Notes under the pieces: model-generated
The model's database searches: none
Told to the model about the DNA's origin: nothing
What the model saw: the letters and a program-made list of their open reading frames with translations, nothing else
Shown: positions 5,893 to 9,916 of the stretch, piece by piece
Layout of the letters: the number at the start of each line of letters is the position of its first letter
How positions within the stretch are numbered: the first letter of the stretch is position 1
NCBI GenBank assembly: GCA_020629335.1
Contig: JAHDDN010000183.1
Location: 1-9,916, forward strand
Length of the DNA stretch: 9,916 bases
Origin: Chitinophagales bacterium
GTDB taxonomy: Bacteria > Bacteroidota > Bacteroidia > Chitinophagales > UBA2359
Direction: 5' to 3'
Program-made: the position numbers and the translations under genes

Positions 5893-8703
5893 TTACGCTA
5901 AAATAAAATCTATATCTTCTTCACTCATGGACTTCAAGGAAGTACCATCAGAGGAAATCACATTATCAAATAGCTCTTTTTTAAGCTTTTGTAATTCTAA
6001 TATTTTTTCTTCTATCGTTCCTTGTGTAATCATTTTATAGGCCAATACTTTATTTTCTTGTCCTATTCGATGTGCTCGATCTATGGCTTGATTTTCAGCA
6101 GCTACATTCCACCAAGGATCAAAAATAAAAATGGTATCAGCTGCCGTCAAATTCAAGCCTGTGCCGCCTGTCTTAAGCGTCATCAAAAAGACTCTACAAT
6201 TGGGATCTGTTTGGAAACGCTGCACCAAACTTTGACGATCACGAGTAGCACCTGTCATGCTTACAAACTCAACGCCCATATTATCTAATTGCTCCCCAAT
6301 CAATTCAATACCCGCTAAGAAATTAGCAAATATCAAGGCTTTATGCCCATTCGCAATCACATCTAATAATTGCTCTTCTAATAATTGTCGCTTAGGAGAA
6401 ATAATTTTACCATCGCTATATTGTTCTGGAGTAGAAGCAATTTGTCGCAACTCACTCAATGCTTGGAAGATAAAAAAACGAGATTGATCCATTCCTCTTG
6501 AAGCAATGGATTCTTCGATAGCTGCCTTATAGAAAGAACGCCTTTCATGATACAGTTTGCTTTGTGCTTCCGACATTTCTACGTGTAGTGTCTGCTCAAT
6601 TTTATCGGGCAAATCCTTCAAGACATTTTTCTTCAAACGACGCAAGATGAAAGGATAGATTTTTTTGCGCAATTGCTGAATAGCATTCTTATCATTATTT
6701 CGTTGGATCGGATGAATATAATTTTCATTAAACTTCTTCAAAGTCCCAAACATGGCAGGATTGAGAAAACGGAAAAGCGAATACAACTCTCCTAAGTTAT
6801 TTTCAATCGGCGTTCCACTCAGCGCCAAACGATGTTTAGCATTGAGCAACATAGCCGCCTTAGTTGTCTGGGCTTGAATATTTTTGATGTGTTGAGACTC
6901 ATCTAAAATCACGTAGTGAAATTCGATTTCTTTCAATTTTTCGATCTCGCTACGCATCGTTCCATAAGTAGTAAAAATCAAATTAGCCTTAACTGCTTTA
7001 TCAATATTTCTACTGCTACCATAAAAAGTAAACTTACTCAATTGAGGCGCAAATTTCTCTACTTCATTATTCCAGTTAAATAACAAACTCCTTGGCATCA
7101 CTATCAAACTTGGCTTCTTTTCGCCTGGATAATCTGACGCCAAAATAGCCAATGCTTGTAAGGTTTTACCTAAGCCCATATCATCTGCTAAACAACCACC
7201 TAATTTATTGTCATGCAAATATTTTAACCACTTATAACCGTCTTTTTGGTAAGGTCTTAAGTCCGCTTTGATCTTAGGCAATCGATAACGCTTTTTGCCA
7301 ATGGTATTAAAGCCTTCAAATATTTCTCTGGATTTAGTAAATGCTTTAGACTTCACTTTTTCTTCTATCAGATCATCCACTAAAGGCAAGTCAAAAAAGC
7401 TAACTTGTACCTTCTTTCCCTTCTGCTTAAAGATGCGTTCTAATCGCTTCAAATAAGCTTCATTTATTAAGGCATGACGACCATCATTTAAACGCACATA
7501 TTTATTCTTTCTAAACTGCTTAATCACCTCAAATAAATCTATTTTTTCTCCTTCAAAGTCTAACTCCACCTCCCCTTCTAAAAAATCAATTCCAGAGGAT
7601 AAATTCACATTCAAATTTGGCTTAACAGCAGAGATTTTATAGGACTTTAATTTCTCTGCACCAAAGACTTCATAATGTAATAATAATTCAGGCAACTCAT
7701 TATAAATAAACTCACTCGCAATCTCCTCTGGAATAATAAATAAATCATTCTCTAACACTATATCAATTCGGTCTGTTTTCTTTCTTTTAGGCGTATGTTT
7801 TTTAAGCAATTTCGCAATCGTTCCAATCACTTCTTCTAAAGTTTCTTGCTCCACATATTTAATCACCACCTCTCGCTCTAACTCATTAATTTCTGCAAAA
7901 CGATATAAATCAAATTGTTCTAATACACTCACATCCATATTGGGTAAAACTTGCCCCACTCGCATAAATAAAGCATTGTCTACATCCACCTTATCAAATA
8001 CCAAAGCTGGCTTTGCATAGATTTTATCTTCACTTTCTCGAACCTTAAAATCTTGATAAATCAGTTCTATATTATCCAAATAATTATACAATAAGGAAAG
8101 AAAAATAGGAATATCAAACTCTTTAATTTCTGAATTAAAAAACGACAAATGCTCAAAGCCACTACTCAATGGATGAATCTCAATAATCGCCTGATCTACT
8201 AAAGCTGTATTCTCATTAATCAATTGGAGTTCATCATAAACCTTGGATTTAAAAGCCAATTGAATCTTCGATTGCCAAACAGCTACTCTACTCGCCAAAC
8301 TTCCTTCCTCCTCCACTTTTTCTTCTAATATCACCCGAATATGCCCTATCCCTGATGAAAATTTCAAAGCACGCATATTTTCATCCACCACATTATTCAC
8401 CAATCGCAACTGCTCAATCAAATAATCATGCTCCGAAAGATATAATTGATTAGTCGGCCGATCCCAATCAATTACAAAACTATCTTTATCTTGAATCTGC
8501 TCTATTGATCGTAATAAATTTCGCTCCGCCCCACTATATGCCAAATAATTAAATTCTAATTCCTCTCCTTTAGCATCCACTACTTTCAAATAAGATAGAT
8601 GCTCCTCAAATCCAATTTGAAAAAATACCTTCGTTTGCTTTTTAGTCTTCGTCTCTAAGCTTCTTTTTCTCCTAAAATGCTCAAAAATGCCATGCTTTTC
8701 CAT
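5893..8703 (-). CDS. SNF2-family DNA-dependent ATPase (DEAD/DEAH helicase superfamily 2)
   Basis: Cytoplasmic SF2 ATPase of the SNF2/RapA-like group, which translocates on double-stranded DNA to remodel protein-DNA complexes. The start chosen is the ATG at 8703 (936 residues, MEKHGIFEHF); an in-frame TTG at 8724 adds seven poorly supported residues. The first about 475 residues have no catalytic motif; around 310-430 they resemble the bacterial SNF2-associated domain (ending in KYVRLNDGRHALI). The core is complete: LRPYQKDGYKWL (Q-like motif, 482-493), Walker A DDMGLGKT (507-514), Walker B DESQ (601-604, where DEAH is common), motif III SGTPIENN (629-636), the linker LRR (687-689), motif V GGTGLNL (846-852) and motif VI QAIDRAHRIGQ (872-882). 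No SWIM zinc finger or nuclease domain is seen. It heads a tight minus-strand cluster, 18 bp before the winged-helix-like gene, and lies 70 bp after HigA, so read-through is possible. The coding strand is markedly G-rich over C. Confidence 0.93.
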   Translation of the reverse strand: MEKHGIFEHFRRKRSLETKTKKQTKVFFQIGFEEHLSYLKVVDAKGEELEFNYLAYSGAERNLLRSIEQIQDKDSFVIDWDRPTNQLYLSEHDYLIEQLRLVNNVVDENMRALKFSSGIGHIRVILEEKVEEEGSLASRVAVWQSKIQLAFKSKVYDELQLINENTALVDQAIIEIHPLSSGFEHLSFFNSEIKEFDIPIFLSLLYNYLDNIELIYQDFKVRESEDKIYAKPALVFDKVDVDNALFMRVGQVLPNMDVSVLEQFDLYRFAEINELEREVVIKYVEQETLEEVIGTIAKLLKKHTPKRKKTDRIDIVLENDLFIIPEEIASEFIYNELPELLLHYEVFGAEKLKSYKISAVKPNLNVNLSSGIDFLEGEVELDFEGEKIDLFEVIKQFRKNKYVRLNDGRHALINEAYLKRLERIFKQKGKKVQVSFFDLPLVDDLIEEKVKSKAFTKSREIFEGFNTIGKKRYRLPKIKADLRPYQKDGYKWLKYLHDNKLGGCLADDMGLGKTLQALAILASDYPGEKKPSLIVMPRSLLFNWNNEVEKFAPQLSKFTFYGSSRNIDKAVKANLIFTTYGTMRSEIEKLKEIEFHYVILDESQHIKNIQAQTTKAAMLLNAKHRLALSGTPIENNLGELYSLFRFLNPAMFGTLKKFNENYIHPIQRNNDKNAIQQLRKKIYPFILRRLKKNVLKDLPDKIEQTLHVEMSEAQSKLYHERRSFYKAAIEESIASRGMDQSRFFIFQALSELRQIASTPEQYSDGKIISPKRQLLEEQLLDVIANGHKALIFANFLAGIELIGEQLDNMGVEFVSMTGATRDRQSLVQRFQTDPNCRVFLMTLKTGGTGLNLTAADTIFIFDPWWNVAAENQAIDRAHRIGQENKVLAYKMITQGTIEEKILELQKLKKELFDNVISSDGTSLKSMSEEDIDFILA

Positions 8704-8773
8704 CTCACAAAAATAGAGAATCAAACAAGATTAATGAAATAGTTGAAGGCGTTTTTTTAAGACTCTACCCAAC

Positions 8774-9199
8774 TTATAATTTATCTACCATTTTTTTCAG
8801 ATTTGCCTTCGTCTTGATGATTTTCATTTTATGTCTATAATCTCTATTAAATATCTCCTGAGACATCTTAAAATATGTAGCTAATTTTCTAATACTATTT
8901 TTAGATAAGCCTTTCTGATAATTCAATATTTTAGAAACTGTTGATTTCGACAAACCTAATATTAGCCCTAAATCCTTAGCTATTAGCTTGTGATCTTTCA
9001 TCAAAGATTTTAAGAGCTCTATCGGATCTAACTCATCAAAAGTATTATGATCATCATCCCATTTCTCTATTAAAACCGTTAAAAGCTCTATTTCATCCCG
9101 CATTGATTTATCATCAGCTATTAATAGCCCTTCTAAAAGATCACAATATTCAAAATACTGCTTCTTCGATTTAATAACAGAATACTTTAATACTTCCAT
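8774..9199 (-). CDS. higA: HigA-type antitoxin, XRE helix-turn-helix
   Basis: Antitoxin of a type II toxin-antitoxin pair (141 residues, close to the about 138 of E. coli HigA). The N-terminal 60 residues are acidic and helical, the likely toxin-contact and dimer part. Residues 60-118 hold an XRE/Cro-like fold with the recognition region AKDLGLILGLSKSTVSKIL (74-92), preceded by PIELLKSLMKDHKL, as in HigA proteins. The tail (121-141) is Lys-rich. It should neutralise the HigB next to it and repress the shared promoter. It starts 10 bp after the HigB stop, the toxin-first order typical of higBA. No terminator is evident in the 70 bp before the SNF2 gene. Confidence 0.88.
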   Translation of the reverse strand: MEVLKYSVIKSKKQYFEYCDLLEGLLIADDKSMRDEIELLTVLIEKWDDDHNTFDELDPIELLKSLMKDHKLIAKDLGLILGLSKSTVSKILNYQKGLSKNSIRKLATYFKMSQEIFNRDYRHKMKIIKTKANLKKMVDKL

Positions 9200-9209
9200 A
9201 ACTTTTTAC

Positions 9210-9548
9210 TTAATAATCATTAATAGTATATTGCTTATTACTCTTGCACAACTTATCGTATTCAGCATGGGTTCCTATCCAATTTATATAAAGATGTAAA
9301 TTATTCTCACCAAAATAATAAGTACAAATAATCCTATAATTATTACCTCCTACATCAAAAATCACGCGTTTAGATCCACCTCCTAATATATCTACATTGG
9401 CATTGCTAAAAGTTGCACGAATATCATTTGGATTCTCCCAATCAGCTCCTCGAATCTTAGTTAAGAAATCTATAAATGTATTTCTCCTAAGTGAATTTCT
9501 TTCCAAATAATCCCTAATAGTTTGCTTTTTAATTAAATGTACTCTCAT
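9210..9548 (-). CDS. higB: HigB-family mRNA interferase toxin
   Basis: Toxin of the HigB family (RelE-like fold; ribosome-associated mRNA cleavage in studied members), 112 residues against the usual about 95-110. The conserved path of this family is visible: the basic helical start RVHLIKKQTIRDYLER, then ADWENPNDIRATF (35-47), KRVIFDVGGNNYRII (60-74) and the C-terminal signature WIGTHAEYDKL (90-100), with His94 and Tyr97 in the usual active-site area. The extra length is an 11-residue tail after the signature. No frameshift or missing core residue is seen, so it looks intact. The ATG at 9548 opens the operon; its upstream DNA holds inverted ACAAA/TTTGT half-sites. Confidence 0.92.
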   Translation of the reverse strand: MRVHLIKKQTIRDYLERNSLRRNTFIDFLTKIRGADWENPNDIRATFSNANVDILGGGSKRVIFDVGGNNYRIICTYYFGENNLHLYINWIGTHAEYDKLCKSNKQYTINDY

Positions 9549-9559
9549 AATTCAAACGT

Positions 9560-9584
9560 CAAAATACAAAATTTGTTTCACAAA
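9560..9584 (-). promoter_or_regulatory. Putative higBA promoter/operator
   Basis: Within 36 bp of the HigB start are three alternating half-sites: ACAAA (9566-9570), TTTGT (9572-9576) and ACAAA (9580-9584). They form two overlapping palindromes with 1- and 3-bp spacers, a plausible HigA binding site. On the minus strand TATTTTG (9560-9566) is one T short of the Bacteroidota -7 consensus. No good -33 box is seen. Autoregulation is general knowledge of HigBA operons; the exact site is inference. Confidence 0.35.
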
Positions 9585-9626
9585 AGGAAACCAATGTTTG
9601 AAAAAATTTAAAAGCTTTTTTCTTTA

Positions 9627-9780
9627 GGGCGCATCCCTTCGGGTCAGGCTGTCCGTTCTTATGTGGCTGTTCAGCAGCTACTCCACTAAGGCATACTTGT
9701 CTGCCCTGCGGGCCAGCCTGCGTCTGCCTAAGTTCCGTAAGCTACTTCTCGACGCCACATACCACTACCATCCTTTGCGC
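9627..9780 (+). repeat. GC-rich palindromic dispersed repeat, right copy
   Basis: This is the inverted counterpart of 2177-2315 and the more complete copy. Blocks matching the left copy exactly are 9647-9667, 9699-9718, 9725-9743 and 9752-9766. The fold is the same: TATGTGGC (9660-9667) with GCCACATA (9754-9761), an ACTAAGGCA/TGCCTAAGT inner stem, and a CTG-CCC/GGG-CAG tip. It adds outer ends missing on the left: GCGCA (9629-9633) complements TGCGC (9776-9780), and CCC-TTC-GGG (9635-9643) is a small hairpin. There is no coding potential. It lies behind the HigB promoter and marks a sharp rise in GC. Confidence 0.8.
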
Positions 9781-9799
9781 ATTTTTGGTTAATTGGGAA

Positions 9800-9821
9800 A
9801 TTAGTGTATTAGTTGATTAGT
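9800..9821. repeat. Three ATTAGT hexamers at 8-bp spacing
   Basis: ATTAGT starts at 9800, 9808 and 9816, exactly 8 bp apart, in an otherwise plain AT-rich stretch between the two GC-rich structured elements. It is probably a decayed simple repeat; no function is implied. Confidence 0.45.
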
Positions 9822-9857
9822 AAATGAGTTCTTGATCTCTTCAGTAAATCAAAAATG

Positions 9858-9890
9858 TAGGGGCGATCCTTGTGGTCGCCCAATCTGGGC
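9858..9890 (+). repeat. GGGCGA/TCGCCC hairpin, short element related to the centre of 2313-2385
   Basis: GGGCGA (9861-9866) pairs with TCGCCC (9876-9881) around a 9-nt loop containing CCTTGTGG. An alternative overlapping hairpin pairs GCCCA (9878-9882) with TGGGC (9886-9890). The TAGGGGCG...CCTTGTG...CGCCCA frame matches the minus-strand reading of the centre of the left inverted repeat, so both ends of the block carry the same pair of small elements. The stretch from here to the window end holds nothing else I can support. Confidence 0.55.
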
Positions 9891-9916
9891 AATCATCTTA
9901 TTATAAACGATTAATC

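Noticed and set aside
6022..6487. Two overlapping plus-strand open frames (88 and 76 codons) antisense to the SNF2 gene
   Set aside because: They lie entirely within the conserved SNF2 helicase core, overlap each other, and their peptides are Cys/Ser/Ile-rich with no recognisable domain, as expected from the complement of a real gene.
4069..8703. Assignment of the SNF2 operon to DISARM, BREX or another named defence system
   Set aside because: No methylase, PLD-like nuclease, DUF1998, PglZ or other required partner is present in the window, and a SNF2 ATPase alone is not diagnostic.
8708..8715. TATTTTTG on the minus strand, an exact TAnnTTTG match, as a promoter for the SNF2 gene
   Set aside because: It lies only 4 bp before the ATG and has no -33 partner at the right distance, so transcription would begin at or inside the gene. 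A chance match in AT-rich DNA is more likely.
8704..8724. TTG start giving seven extra residues on the SNF2 protein, and a similar TTG at 5889 for the winged-helix-like protein
   Set aside because: Both need a TTG start although an ATG follows within five to seven codons, and the added residues are not characteristic of either family. The ATGs at 8703 and 5874 are preferred.
9627..9780. CRISPR array or tRNA-like RNA gene in the GC-rich repeats
   Set aside because: There is one unit per site with no regular repeat-spacer pattern, and no cloverleaf or T-loop signature. The internal palindromes fit a dispersed structured repeat better.

Overview
The window looks like Bacteroidota chromosome, probably a Saprospira-type lineage. 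The DNA is AT-rich, genes lack clear Shine-Dalgarno sequences, one Bacteroidota-type -7 box (TAnnTTTG) is visible, and the 601-residue secreted protein has a domain mix (Ig-like repeats, DUF11-like domain, adhesin-like C-terminal module) that I associate with Saprospiraceae-like bacteria. The lineage call is inference from protein style, not from a marker gene. All six genes I support are on the minus strand, so the window is read right to left.

Layout from the right end: (1) 9549-9916 has no gene. It holds an AT-rich promoter/operator area for the toxin gene, a GC-rich palindromic repeat (9627-9780), an 8-bp-period ATTAGT run and a small GGGCGA/TCGCCC hairpin. (2) 8774-9548 is a toxin-first HigB/HigA toxin-antitoxin pair. 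(3) 5893-8703 encodes a large SNF2-family ATPase with all helicase motifs. It is followed after 18 bp by a 601-residue protein of no named function (4069-5874), whose C-terminal half resembles helicase-associated winged-helix proteins. (4) After 12 bp comes a GT83/ArnT-like membrane glycosyltransferase (2437-4056). (5) 2014-2436 has no gene and carries a second, inverted copy of the GC-rich palindromic repeat joined to a 21-bp perfect inverted repeat. (6) 208-2013 encodes a secreted multidomain surface protein. It is followed by a short terminator-like palindrome and a 118-bp imperfect palindrome at the left edge.

The three genes from 8703 to 2437 are packed like one operon, and HigBA 70 bp upstream could be read into it. 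The most plausible functional unit is the SNF2 ATPase plus its winged-helix partner, a candidate two-component nucleic-acid remodelling system. The glycosyltransferase has no obvious functional link to them. The SNF2-containing block is bracketed by inverted copies of one repeat family, which is the most striking non-coding feature. Nothing in the window proves a defence role. That idea rests only on a SNF2 ATPase lying beside a toxin-antitoxin pair.
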